Source: Haliclona indistincta
Lineage: Eukaryota; Porifera; Demospongiae; Haplosclerida; Chalinidae
NCBI GenBank assembly: GCA_964017065.1
Contig: OZ024787.1
Coordinates: 7,020,996 to 7,084,995 of the forward strand
Length of the DNA stretch: 64,000 bases
Direction of reading: 5' to 3'
In this document: positions 1 to 10,044 of the stretch, piece after piece
Layout of the letters: each line of letters opens with the position of its first letter
How positions within the stretch are numbered: position 1 is the first letter of the stretch
Notes under the pieces: model-generated
Told to the model about the DNA's origin: nothing
Databases searched by the model: none
What the model saw: the letters and a program-made list of their open reading frames with translations, nothing else
Program-made: the position numbers and the translations under genes

Positions 1-1076
1 ATACCGGGTGCCCCATATCTCATACTTGCCATACTTCACTATACACGAAACCATGTGATATGCAATATGCATTTTCCAACAGTAGTGTGACTTGCTGTAT
101 AGAGCTTACTACATTCACTAACTCAATCTTGCCAATAGTATCTGTAATAGTGAATTTTGGTGCCACCTGTTACATGGTAGCCATGCCTCCCTTCCTAACA
201 GATCAGATAATCGGTCCCACTTCAGATGAGCAAAGTGCAATTGTACAATGGTATTACTGGACAATAATCATTGGCCATGCTTTAACTGAAATTATTTGGC
301 AGTACTTTGGTTACAATGAAGTCATAATCGGTAAGATTCTTGTGGTTCCTCTTGCTGTGATCATCATCAGTGACTGCTTGTGTCAGCAGTGGTTGGACAG
401 GACTCATAAGGTCACTAACCCCATCAAGCTCATCATACAGGTACTCAACTACACTAGGAGGCACATATACAGACGCAGTGCCTGTATTAATGAAGAACAA
501 CTCCCACGAATGAACAGTGCTAAGAATAAGTTTGGAGGACCCTTCACTGAGGTGGAGGTTGAAGATGTTAAGACTGTATTATGCTTGCTTCCAATGGTGG
601 TATGCTTGAGTCTCTTTGTGGATGGTCTGATTAGTATTCATATTATTCTATACTATTTAAACTCTCGCACTCTCTCAAGGAATTATTGGGTTCCGTTTAT
701 CTTAATTCCATTTTACCAACTGGTGCTTCGTCATATTATTAACAGCTACAGTTCAAGAAAGTTGAAATGCTTTGGTGCCTGTTTGTTCGTGGCTATACTT
801 TTCTACTTGATATATATTGATTTATCTTCTAGTACATTATATTTTGTGCATGTAGAATGGTACTGGCAAGTTTATTATGATTTCTTGTTCAGTATCGCAA
901 AAACTATAGGCAACATTCTTCTGCTAGAGCTCATTATTACTCGATCACCTGACAAGATGAAAGGTCTTGTTCTTGGCTCCATGTTAGCTTGTCAGGGCGT
1001 TGTTATGATTGTCTCAAATTGGACAGTGCGTCTTATAGCTTTTATTTATTATATCACATATCTTATGCATGACTAA
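1..1076 (+). pseudogene. POT/SLC15-like transporter, partial and decaying copy
   Basis: The frame is open from the window edge to a stop at 1074-1076, so the 5' part lies outside. The product keeps family landmarks: PFLTDQIIG with TSDE, then WYYW, the SDCLCQQWLDRTHK loop, FGGPFTE..VEDVKT, and SPDKMKG near the C-terminus. Against its paralogs the loop is eroded: the YPERRSAFTYIDEEQP stretch is reduced to YRRSACINEEQLP. The conserved cytosolic tail (LRERNREINIQAIVEEHYERY) is missing, and after the stop only degenerate hydrophobic codons remain, to about 1160. I read it as a degenerating paralog. A divergent functional gene with a different C-terminus cannot be excluded. Confidence 0.6.
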
Positions 1077-1308
1077 TCTCATGCATGTGATGTATGCTGT
1101 TTGTTCTCAGCATTGTTATTATTATCTTCGTACCTATACATGTACTTTCAGTTGTTTTATAACTTACTTGACGTCATTGTTTTGTTGCACTTTGTACTGC
1201 TTATGATAAAACATTTGATTTCAGTTCTGCAACTGTTTAGCCTAAGTTGGTCATTGATTCAATCTATAATCAGAATCACTGGATTATTAAAGGCACCATA
1301 GCTAGGTA

Positions 1309-2554
1309 TTAGGGAGACACGGTAGTGTCTCCCTATGTAGGGATGAACGAGAAAACAAGATGGCGGCTACATACAATGTATTAGTGTTCAAACGCTGATA
1401 TTTCGCCTGGTGTTGAATTTTATACGTCTTTAGACACTTATATCTGCTCTCTGGCGTTGCCCCATCTTACAGTAGCAAGGAGATTGCTCGAAATTGTTAC
1501 TAAAGTGACGAACCTGGAAACGGTGAAAATCGAGTTTCGTCATCTTCGTTTTCTTCTTTCTTTCTTTCTTCTTTCTTTCTTTCTTCCACTCGCCTAGCGC
1601 CTTTATGCGAGCAGTGCCGAGACCAAAACATCCACGAACAGTCGTGAAATTCTCCTGGCATGTGCCTTTTGAGCTTTGTTTTTAGCGTAACGGCGATCAA
1701 AGTTCCGCGATTTCTCGATCGTGATCCATTGTCAGCTAAGTGTTAGACGCCATTATTGTGATTGCGCAATACGCACGTGACCAAGCAATGGGTAGCGCAC
1801 GTGACCAAGCAGCTAAAAGTATCGCTGCGCCGTGTGGATCACTATCACGGAGAACACACACCCGGCATTTGTCTGGAGTCTTCGAAGAACGGTAAGCTCG
1901 TGTAGGATCGCCATTCTGCACTTGCCAGATAATTATAACCGCCGTACTATAGGTCTACAAACAAGTGTGGGCGGGGCTCGTTTGCACTGAATGCATGCGT
2001 AGGCGACTAGGCAGACCTGTACGTACAGCTTAACAATTTTAGCTATAAGTTTAAGAAAAGCCATCAACAACAGGAATACTAAACTAATGGTGGAAACAAA
2101 GACTTCTCCATACATGCATGATGTTGAACTGCACTTCACTAGAAAGAAAAAAAGGACACAAACAAGAAATTAAAAAGATTTCTATCGAAATCAAAAGGAT
2201 GTAGTGATGAAGAAATCTACCACTGGTTCACAATGTAAACCAACAAGAAACAAGCATAGAATGGTAACACGATTGACTTGCTAACAGACCATAGATCCCT
2301 ACATCAGTGGCTGTACATAAGATCAATATTTTGTCACAAGCTGAATTCTATTCAAAGTGTCAGTCAACAGTAAATAGCTTAACTAGCTATAGTCTGGGCA
2401 CAGCAGCCACTGATGTAGGGATCTATGGTCTGTTAGCAAGTCAATCGTGTTACCATTCTATGCTTGTTTCTTGTTGGTTTACATTGTGAACCAGTGGTAG
2501 ATTTCTTCATCACTACATCCTTTTGATTTCGATAGAAATCTTTTTAATTTCTTG
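1309..2554 (-). mobile_element. Helitron-like non-autonomous element, copy 1
   Basis: On the minus strand this copy ends with a hairpin (arms AGGGAGACAC and GTGTCTCCCT, loop TACC) followed by CTAA and a host T. That end is at 1309. Its head, 2165-2554, is a fold-back: an arm of about 150 bp at 2165-2313 is repeated in inverted orientation at 2402-2554. The body in between carries a GAAA-rich tract at 1555-1587. No protein of transposase size is encoded, so the copy is non-autonomous. The same head, body and hairpin order recurs at 10175, 13778 and 21457. Confidence 0.75.
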
Positions 2555-3095
2555 TACATTTATAGTTAGAGAAATTTCGATCATAGTAAGTCAGTGTTGC
2601 AAGTACATAAACCTTTAACACTATTGCAGCTCTTGCCTCAGAGGTGCTATGCAAGCTCACAAGGCTATACTGTATACTGTGGCTTTGATTGTCACAGTAT
2701 AGCCCTCTTTGTTATTCATGACTCACGAGCAATTTCAATGTGTTTACAATGTAAATTAACTACTTCGTCATGTCTTCTCAGAGTTATAATACTGAGAGAG
2801 CATCAACATTGTCAAACTCATTGTCTATGGTATAAGTGAGCTAGTGGTTGGTGTACAAATTGGTTTGTTACAGTAACTGTTCTTATCTGTGAATAACCTC
2901 TTTTAATACTAGTACAGAGGTTCTTTAGTTTACTCTAGTATTAATTTGTGTAATGTACAATATTTGTATAATATATTGTTTTCCTAATGTATTGGCTGCT
3001 CAAATCTCATGATAAAATAGCTATGCCTATTCGTATTGATAGTTTACGTTTTGAGTATTAGTTTAACATAGTTAGTTTTTGCTTCTCTTGAGTCC
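2555..3095. other. Intergenic, upstream of the first intact transporter gene
   Basis: I see no coding sequence here. The final 75 bases hold a block shared with the upstream regions of the genes at 8118 and 50603, listed separately. Confidence 0.5.
3022..3052 (+). promoter_or_regulatory. Conserved promoter-proximal block, copy at the 3096 gene
   Basis: A stretch beginning TATGCCTAT and continuing GTATTGATAGTTTACG lies about 45 bases before the ATG at 3096. It recurs with one or two changes at 8047-8076 and 50532-50561, again 40-75 bases before an ATG. These upstream regions are otherwise only patchily alike. It could be a shared 5' UTR or core-promoter element, or simply ancestry from gene duplication. 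Function is inferred only from conservation. Confidence 0.35.
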
Positions 3096-4676
3096 ATGGC
3101 TAGTTCTAGAGAAGCATCGCAGTCTTCTGGTCACAGTCGTTTGAAGCAATGGTGGAGGAGATCACCCAGTACCTGCTGTAGTAAGAAGATACTGTTACTA
3201 CTGGCATGGAATCTGCTTTTCTTCTTTTCCTGGGGTGTATTTACATACGTTATACCAATCGCTAGCCAAAATATCTTCTTCACATTGATGTTTCTTTCGT
3301 ACTCCTTTGCTCCATTGATTGGCTGGCTTGCTGATGTTAGATTTGGAAGATATAAAATCGTTCAGTTTGGTTCAATTGTCTCTTTTCTGTCCAGCATATT
3401 CTACTATTTCATTACACTCACTGGAGAAGACTCTACACTAAGTAAGGTGCTTTTGTCGCTAGCAACAGTTTTAATATCCTTTGGTTTCACATGTTACTCA
3501 GCGGCCATTCTTCCCTTCTTAACAGATCAGATAATTGGTGCCACTTCGGACGAACTCAGTACGACTGTACGCTGGTATTACTGGACGAAAAACTTCGGTC
3601 TTGGTTTATCTAGTACAATTGTTTACTATTATTATTATTTTGTGACCAAAAATTTAGAAAGCTATATAGTCTCTTCAACTATATTCTTTGCTGTTCCTCT
3701 TGCTGTGATCATCATCAGTGACTGCTTGTGTCAGCAGTGGTTGGACAGGACTCATAAGGTCACTAACCCCATCAAGCTCATCATACAGGTACTCAACTAC
3801 ACTAGGAAGCACAGATACCCTGAGAGACGCAGTGCCTTCACCTATATTGATGAGGAACAGCCCACACGAATGGACTATGGCAAGGAGAAATTCGGAGGAC
3901 CCTTCACTGAGGAGGAGGTAGAGGATGTTAAAACTGTCCTACGCTTGCTTCCTTTGGTCATATGCTTCTGTCTCAATGTGACTGTTTCAGGAATCAGTCC
4001 TACAGTGTACCTGTTTAATGATGATAAAAGCATTGTGATTTTAAATGCTGCAATAAAATCTTGGCTGTTTCCTATACTACTAATACCTCTTTACCAGCTC
4101 CTATTGTACCGATGTTTTCACAGGCTTAGTCCAAGTATGTTACGATCCATTGGTACAGGCTTGTTCGTGTGTATACTTGGTCACATTCTTTTATCAGTAC
4201 TTGGAGTAGTTGGAGTAATAGTCTCTGATGATATACAGAGATACTTATCTTGTAAATCTCGAGCTCTAAATGCTACTAATCCAGGTGATTATGTGGAGTG
4301 GTACTGGAAACTTGTTCCATGTATTTTATATGGTATTGGAAAAACAATAATTGGCGTTTTTCTTTTCGAGATTATTATTGCTCAGTCGCCAGACAAGATG
4401 AAAGGATTTGTTGTGGGAATGGAATTAGTTTTACGTGGCATTTTAAATTTGATCACAGTGCAATATTCACGATTCACTGTGTGTACTGATTTACTGGTAT
4501 CAATTCTTCTTGTTATACTGTTTGTGGTCTTCCTGGTCCTTGCCAAATGCTACACACTACGTGAGCGGAACAGAGAGATCAACATACAGGCCATAGTGGA
4601 GGAACACTATGAGAGGTACATGGACCAGGAGGAGGAGTACAGGAGAGAAAATCCACAATATTTTGAACACAGTTAA
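3096..4676 (+). CDS. POT/PTR2-like (SLC15-type) 12-TM transporter
   Basis: Intronless 526-residue membrane protein. The N-terminus is basic (KQWWRRSPSTCCSKK) and leads into a first hydrophobic segment near residues 31-53. Residues 76-87 (GWLADVRFGRYK) match the MFS loop 2-3 motif. Residues 143-170 (TDQIIGATSDEL ... WYYW..NFG) align with the PTR2 signature DQF ... FYW..N.G. A charged cytosolic loop covers about 207-281, and a second set of six helices follows. A Tyr/Glu-rich tail (HYERYMDQEEEY) closes the protein. POT carriers are proton-coupled importers of small peptides or related solutes. The ExxER motif of classical peptide-transporting members is absent from helix 1, so substrate and coupling are unknown. 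The next paralog starts about 400 bases downstream on the same strand. Confidence 0.8.
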   Translation: MASSREASQSSGHSRLKQWWRRSPSTCCSKKILLLLAWNLLFFFSWGVFTYVIPIASQNIFFTLMFLSYSFAPLIGWLADVRFGRYKIVQFGSIVSFLSSIFYYFITLTGEDSTLSKVLLSLATVLISFGFTCYSAAILPFLTDQIIGATSDELSTTVRWYYWTKNFGLGLSSTIVYYYYYFVTKNLESYIVSSTIFFAVPLAVIIISDCLCQQWLDRTHKVTNPIKLIIQVLNYTRKHRYPERRSAFTYIDEEQPTRMDYGKEKFGGPFTEEEVEDVKTVLRLLPLVICFCLNVTVSGISPTVYLFNDDKSIVILNAAIKSWLFPILLIPLYQLLLYRCFHRLSPSMLRSIGTGLFVCILGHILLSVLGVVGVIVSDDIQRYLSCKSRALNATNPGDYVEWYWKLVPCILYGIGKTIIGVFLFEIIIAQSPDKMKGFVVGMELVLRGILNLITVQYSRFTVCTDLLVSILLVILFVVFLVLAKCYTLRERNREINIQAIVEEHYERYMDQEEEYRRENPQYFEHS

Positions 4677-4699
4677 TTATTTCTGACTGTTTTATTACA

Positions 4700-4719
4700 G
4701 TGTGTGTGTGTGTGTTTGT

Positions 4720-4794
<75 letters not shown>

Positions 4795-4800
4795 TGTGTG
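4700..4800. repeat. (TG)n microsatellite
   Basis: About 100 bases of TG dinucleotides with three interruptions (TTTG, and TATG twice), just 3' of the 3096 gene. The duplicated block has a much shorter tract at the equivalent place (40111-40139), so the repeat has changed length since duplication. Confidence 0.95.
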
Positions 4801-5073
4801 AAATTAGATAGAGTTAGTAATGTGAAAGCTCTAAAGTTAGCATAACTATGTTGCTGACAAAGCACTGTGTTTTTGAGAAATGTTGTAAACAAGCAACTAC
4901 TGTTTTCTGAACATTCTACCTGTTGTTAATTGTCACAGTAAACTGGCAATCTTTTTGCATTCTTTCTCATATTTTGTAAAAGAGTTTTGGCAACTACAAT
5001 AAGAAACTATGTTCAACCAAAATTAATGTAATTATTTTGTTGAACTCTTAGGCAACATTTTTAGTTTGCTTCC

Positions 5074-6719
5074 ATGGCTTTTCCTAGGATATTCAGGTCT
5101 TCTGTTGGTCGCTGGAAGCGATGGTGGAAAAAATCACTCAATACAAGCTGCTTCAGCAAGAAAATGTTATTACTCTTGGTGTGGCAAGCGTTCTTTGGCT
5201 TTTCCTACTGGCTGCATATTAAAGCAGATGCACTTTTTCTCACGAGTAAAATTTTGATTGCTTCGGAATTACTGTCCTTATTTCTTGCTCCCTTTCTTGG
5301 CTGGCTTGCTGATGTTAAATTTGGAAGATATGAAGTTATTAAATTTGCTTCTTTAGTTTCATTTCTTGTAAGTCCTTTGACCTTTATCGCACTTTTTGAA
5401 GATGCCTCTACACAAAATAAGGTACTGTTGTCTATATCAACTGTTATAGTAAGCTTTAGCAGTGCATGTTATTCAGCAGCCATGCTTCCCTTCTTAACAG
5501 ATCAGATAATTGGTGCAACTTCAGATGAGCTTTGCACTGTTGTCTACTGGTATGTTTGGACTCTGAACGTTGGTAATGGTATATCAGATATAGTTTATTG
5601 GAACTATGTATTCACTGATCGGTACTTCATTGTCCAATTAGCTGTTATTTTTGCCGTTCCTCTTGCAGTGATCATCATCAGTGACTGCTTGTGTCAGCAG
5701 TGGTTGGACAGGACTCATAAGGTCACTAACCCCATCAAGCTCATCATACAGGTACTCAACTACACTAGGAAGCACAGATACCCTGAGAGACGCAGTGCCT
5801 TCACCTATATTGATGAGGAACAGCCCAAAAGAATAGACTATGGCAAGGAAAGTTTGGAGGTCCTTTCATTGAGGAGGAAGTAGAGGATGTCAAGACTGTC
5901 TTTCGCCTGCTCCCTCTAACCATATGCTTGAGCTTCATTGTTGGTGCTTTAGGAATTATTCATATACATCTCTTACCAGACAACGTAATCACTAACATTG
6001 TACTGAATCATGGATTGTCGCACTGGCTCTTTCCTGTAGTATTGATACCGTTCTATCATTTTGTGGTTCGTCCATGTATCTGCAGTTATAGCGCAAGTAT
6101 ATGTTACGACGCATTGGTGTAGGCTTGTTCATGTGTATTTTAGGCTTCATTCTATTGTTCGTATCTGGAGTATGGGGTGTAGTACGCATTGGTGATGTAC
6201 ATAGATACACAACTTGTGAAGCACTCAATACAACTCTACCATTGAATGGTATTGGAAGCTTGGTCCTTATCTCTTGTATGGTGTTGGGAACACGATAATC
6301 AATGTGCTCCTACTTGTGTTCATCATTGCTCAATCACCTGACAAGATGAAAGGCCTTTTTATAGGAATTGAGTTAGCGTGTCGTGGACTCGTCTTATCAA
6401 TCAATATGGGCTTTATCCACTTGAATTTACACTGTGTTACGATGTAATATCTTCAGCTGGTGTTTTGTTTCTTTTTGCGATCTTTCTGGTTCTTTCCAAG
6501 CGCTACACACTACGTGAGAGGAACAGAGAGATCAACATTCAGGCCATAGTGGAGGAACACTATGACAGATACTTGGACCAGGAGGAGCAGTATATCAGAG
6601 AAAATCCACATTACTTTGATCCGATAGAATCTGATAGTGATGAGGATTCTGTCACTCATAGTACCAATAGTCATCAAGTGATAATAGTTATGTCATTGAG
6701 TGATAGTAGTCATAAATAA
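5074..6719 (+). pseudogene. POT/SLC15-like transporter with several frameshifts
   Basis: The first 259 or so codons are open and family-typical (MAFPRIFRSS..., TDQIIGATSDEL, loop YPERRSAFTYIDEEQP). The frame is then lost repeatedly compared with the paralog at 47540. A base is missing in the AAGGAAAAG run near 5850. Two extra bases lie near 6096. Ten bases are missing near 6240, one base near 6402 and one near 6665. The last of these removes the normal stop and adds a short unrelated tail. No continuous protein is possible, so this is a pseudogene despite its well preserved 3' end (TLRERNREINIQAIVEEHYDRY). Confidence 0.85.
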
Positions 6720-8046
6720 AAATTATTAGTCAAATGTCATCGTTTTATAGCTACCTCGATCCACTATCAGGTGTTTTGTAGTTCTTGAACTGACTTATGT
6801 ACTATGCAGCTGTGTAATGTTTTTGATTCAGTTACTTCTGAAGCATCGTTATAAAAGTTGTTATAACCAGTTGATAAGTTATGCATAATTTGTTTACAGT
6901 TCACTCTAATTGTTGACAGAAAAAATGGGAGAAAATTTGTTGCACAATCAAAATTTGTACCCGATATTAATGTTTAGCTATTAGCTTGCACTGAGCTCAT
7001 ACATGTACATGCCCCCACATGTGACTAAGATTCCTTCATCTCAGCTGCTTTTGAATCAGGATTCTTTTTAGGAACTGTTATCCTCACTCGCCACTCTGTT
7101 TTACTTTTTACTAATTATTTTAAAATAAATGGAAGCTGGTTCTTTATTGTGAGAGATAGTAGAATGGTGTACAAATTTTTTTGCGAACTCTTGAATGGTC
7201 AGTTGCAAAGAGAAATTAACTTACTCTCTTTAGTTGTATGATTGAGCACAATTAATAGTGTTCTTTTGTGTATGTGTATCATACAAATATATTTTCTCTT
7301 GTTGTTAATTGCCACAGTAAAACTGGATTAAACAACTACAATAAGAAACAATGTTGAAAACTAAAATAATCATGTGTCAGAATATGTTGATCTAATTTTA
7401 GGTTTGCTTTGTCTTCCATTCATGGCTTGTCCTAAGTGATGCATGGTGGAGAAGTGATGTCTGATGTAGGAATGCATGGTCTATTAGTCAGTCAATTGTG
7501 TACCGTTTTGTATCACCTCCTTGTTGGTTTACATTGTGGGGCAGTGGCAGATTTCTTCATTACTGCTCACATCCCTAAGCCTTTTATTATAATTTTTATT
7601 ATTGAATTAGTTTAATGTACTATATTATGCCAATTCTCTAATGATGTTTTGGTTCATGGAACTGTATTGCATCAGCTGTGTGTACACTCTCAGTAGAACG
7701 TTCTGTTGCTGTACAATAATCCCGTGAGACCTTGAACAAATCACTGGCTGCTCTTCTGTGTCTGTATTGAGCAAGTGAATGGCCTGTTTACAAACTTAAA
7801 TACTGTGTGCACTTTTGTTGCAGTTCTTATGCTGTATGTCTGTGAACACATGTGTACACTGGTCTTAAATTTTGAAAATAAATTCGCAGTGAGTTCAGAC
7901 ATCCATTCAGTTAAGTATTTTTACATAGTGGATTCATTTCATTTGTAGTGTGGATTCATAGTGGATTCATCTCATTTTAATTTCATTTCATTTATGACTT
8001 ACTTGTGCAATAAAGATGTTGGATTGTTGTTCAAGTCTCATACTCT
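6720..8046. other. Intergenic region with remnant of another paralog's 5' end
   Basis: No intact gene. Bases 7300-7440 resemble 4920-5090, the upstream region and first codons of the 5074 gene: TTGTTGTTAATTG.CACAGTAAA, then TACAATAAGAAAC.ATGTT, then a CCAT.CATGGCTTGTCCTAAG stretch. The similarity stops there. This looks like the stump of a lost paralog, with a degenerate fold-back arm inserted directly after it. The paralogous block has the same stump at about 49790-49960. Confidence 0.5.
7455..7575 (+). repeat. Solo, degenerate fold-back arm of the Helitron-like family
   Basis: The sequence CTGATGTAGGAATGCATGG, followed by GTTGGTTTACATTGTG and CAGTGGCAGATTTCTTCAT, matches the right arm of the fold-back head seen at 10388-10536, in a diverged state and without its partner arm. 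The same solo arm is present at 50010-50135, so it predates the segmental duplication. Confidence 0.6.
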
Positions 8047-8076
8047 TATGCCTATCAGTATTGACAGTTTACGTTT
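8047..8076 (+). promoter_or_regulatory. Conserved promoter-proximal block, copy at the 8118 gene
   Basis: Second copy of the TATGCCTATCAGTATTGACA block with following TTTACG, ending about 40 bases before the ATG at 8118. See the entry at 3022 for the comparison. Confidence 0.35.
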
Positions 8077-8117
8077 GAGTGTCAACATAATAGTGTACAA
8101 CTGTTAATAGGTAGCCA

Positions 8118-9737
8118 ATGGCTGGTTCTACAGTAATATCGCCATCTTACGGTCGCTGTCACTGGAAGCAATGGTGGAAGAGATCACCTAATACCTGCTG
8201 TAGTAAGAAAATATTGTTGCTTCTGGTATGGCATTTGCTCTTTTATTTTTCTTGGGGTGCACTTGCATATGAACCAGTTGCTAGTGACAGTGTTTACTTT
8301 GCTTCTATATTTCTTTCATACTCATTTGCTCCTTTGATTGGCTGGCTTTCTGATGCTAGATTTGGAAGATATGAAGTTATTAAGTTTGGTTCGATTGCCT
8401 CATTCTTATCCAGCATATTATACTATTTTGCTGTGTTCAATGGAGGTTTTTCTTTCTTAAGTAATGTGCTTTTGTCTATAGCAACTGTTGTAGTGAGCAT
8501 TGGCTTTGCATGTTATACAGCTGCCATACTTCCCTTCTTAACAGATCAGATAATTGGTGCTACTTCAGATGAGCTTAGTACAGTTGTACGCTGGTATTAT
8601 TGGATGCAAAACTTCGGACTTGGTGCATCCAGCATGATCGTTTATTACTACTATTATTATGTTGTTAGTAATTTAGCAAGTTTCGTTGTCTGCTCAACTA
8701 TAATATTTGCTGTTCCTCTTGCTGTGATCATCATCAGTGACTGCTTGTGTCAGCAGTGGTTGGACAGGACTCATAAGACCACTAACCCCATCAAGCTGAT
8801 CATACAGGTACTCAACTACACCAGGAAGCACAGATACCCTGAGAGACGCAGTGCCTTCACCTATATTGATGAGGAACAGCCCACACGGATGGACTATGGG
8901 AAGGAAAAATTTGGAGGACCCTTCACTGAGGAGGAGGTAGAGGATGTCAAAACTGTTCTACGCATGATTCCCTTGATCATATGCTTGAGCCTCAATGTGA
9001 ATATTTTGGACATGAGTCCCACAGTTTACCTATTTAATGACAATGATATAATTTTGATTTTGAATGTTGCGATCGTGTCTTGGCTGTTTCCGGTACTACT
9101 AATTCCACTGTACCAGCTTTTACTATACCGCTGGTTTCACAGGTATAGTTTGAAAATGTTGCATTGCATTGGTGCAGGCTTGTTCATCTGTGCACTTGGC
9201 TTCATTCTATTGTCTGCATTAGGAGTAGTTGGTGTAATAATCTCTGATGATGTACCAAGATACTTATTGTGTACAACTGTATCTCCTAATGCTACTAATC
9301 CAGGTGACTATACGGAGTGGTACTGGAAACTTAGTCCTTGTATATTCTATGGTGTTGGAAAGACAATAATCAATGTTCTTTTTCTCGAGTTTATTATTGC
9401 TCAGTCACCAGACAAGATGAAGGGGCTCATTATGGGAATAGCATTGGCTATTCATGGCATCGTTGATTTAATTACATTGAAATTTTCACAGTTTACTCTT
9501 TGCTATGACTTGTTCATAACAATGATTCTTGTTGTTCAGTTTGTGGTCTTCCTGGTTCTTTCCAAGCACTACACACTACGTGAGAGGAACAGAGAGATCA
9601 ACATACAGGCCATAGTGGAGGAACACTATGAAAGGTACATGGACCAGGAGGAGGAGTACATGAGAGGAAATTCACATTATTTTGATCCGATAGAATCTAA
9701 TAGTGATGACGATTCTGACACTCAAAGTACTAAATAA
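8118..9737 (+). CDS. POT/PTR2-like (SLC15-type) 12-TM transporter
   Basis: Intact intronless gene for 539 residues, with the same layout as the 3096 product. It has the basic N-terminus KQWWKRSPNTCCSKK, the motif GWLSDARFGRYE, and TDQIIGATSDELSTVVRWYYW. A Tyr-rich stretch (YYYYYYV) lies in the fifth hydrophobic region. The long charged loop is followed by six more hydrophobic segments and a Glu/Tyr-rich tail ending in an acidic Ser/Asp run. The nearest relative is the gene at 50603 in the duplicated block, with roughly two dozen residue differences spread along the protein. One differs between DAR and DVR in the MFS motif, and the 50603 copy also lost a short 3' stretch. Role is inferred as import of small peptides or similar solutes. 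The substrate is unknown. Confidence 0.8.
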   Translation: MAGSTVISPSYGRCHWKQWWKRSPNTCCSKKILLLLVWHLLFYFSWGALAYEPVASDSVYFASIFLSYSFAPLIGWLSDARFGRYEVIKFGSIASFLSSILYYFAVFNGGFSFLSNVLLSIATVVVSIGFACYTAAILPFLTDQIIGATSDELSTVVRWYYWMQNFGLGASSMIVYYYYYYVVSNLASFVVCSTIIFAVPLAVIIISDCLCQQWLDRTHKTTNPIKLIIQVLNYTRKHRYPERRSAFTYIDEEQPTRMDYGKEKFGGPFTEEEVEDVKTVLRMIPLIICLSLNVNILDMSPTVYLFNDNDIILILNVAIVSWLFPVLLIPLYQLLLYRWFHRYSLKMLHCIGAGLFICALGFILLSALGVVGVIISDDVPRYLLCTTVSPNATNPGDYTEWYWKLSPCIFYGVGKTIINVLFLEFIIAQSPDKMKGLIMGIALAIHGIVDLITLKFSQFTLCYDLFITMILVVQFVVFLVLSKHYTLRERNREINIQAIVEEHYERYMDQEEEYMRGNSHYFDPIESNSDDDSDTQSTK

Positions 9738-10044
9738 TAGTAACTGTCATGAAGTGTCCTTAACATTTTACTATCTTAATTTGTATACTGGTTTGTGAGT
9801 TTCATAATGTAATTTGTTTTGTGGAGTGATACAGTATTAATTATTTATTTGGTTGATGTTTAGTATTGGAAACTGATTAGAATTATTATTGCTCATTTTT
9901 CAGATGGTCTAGATGATCATGGTAGTGAATATCATTAACATTGATAATAAAATTTAGTATTGATCGATATTCAACGGATCAGAAGAATCTAAAATGCGGA
10001 GAAGTGGTCGACGGTTGAAGTGCAGCGTAAAATTCTAGAGCACA

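Noticed and set aside
2165..2554. Possible CRISPR-like or regulatory palindrome from the repeated fold-back arms
   Set aside because: There are only two arms per locus, arranged head to head rather than as regularly spaced direct repeats, and they recur with a transposon body. They are mobile-element ends.
3718..3921. Second-frame peptide (MTACVSSGWTGLIRSLTPSSSSYRY...) recurring in several transporter genes
   Set aside because: It recurs only because the overlapping nucleotide block is nearly identical between paralogs. There is no independent evidence of translation.
4695..4892. Minus-strand frame rich in His-Thr repeats
   Set aside because: Translation of the (TG)n microsatellite. The same applies to frames over the (CA)n tracts at 41033 and 45832.
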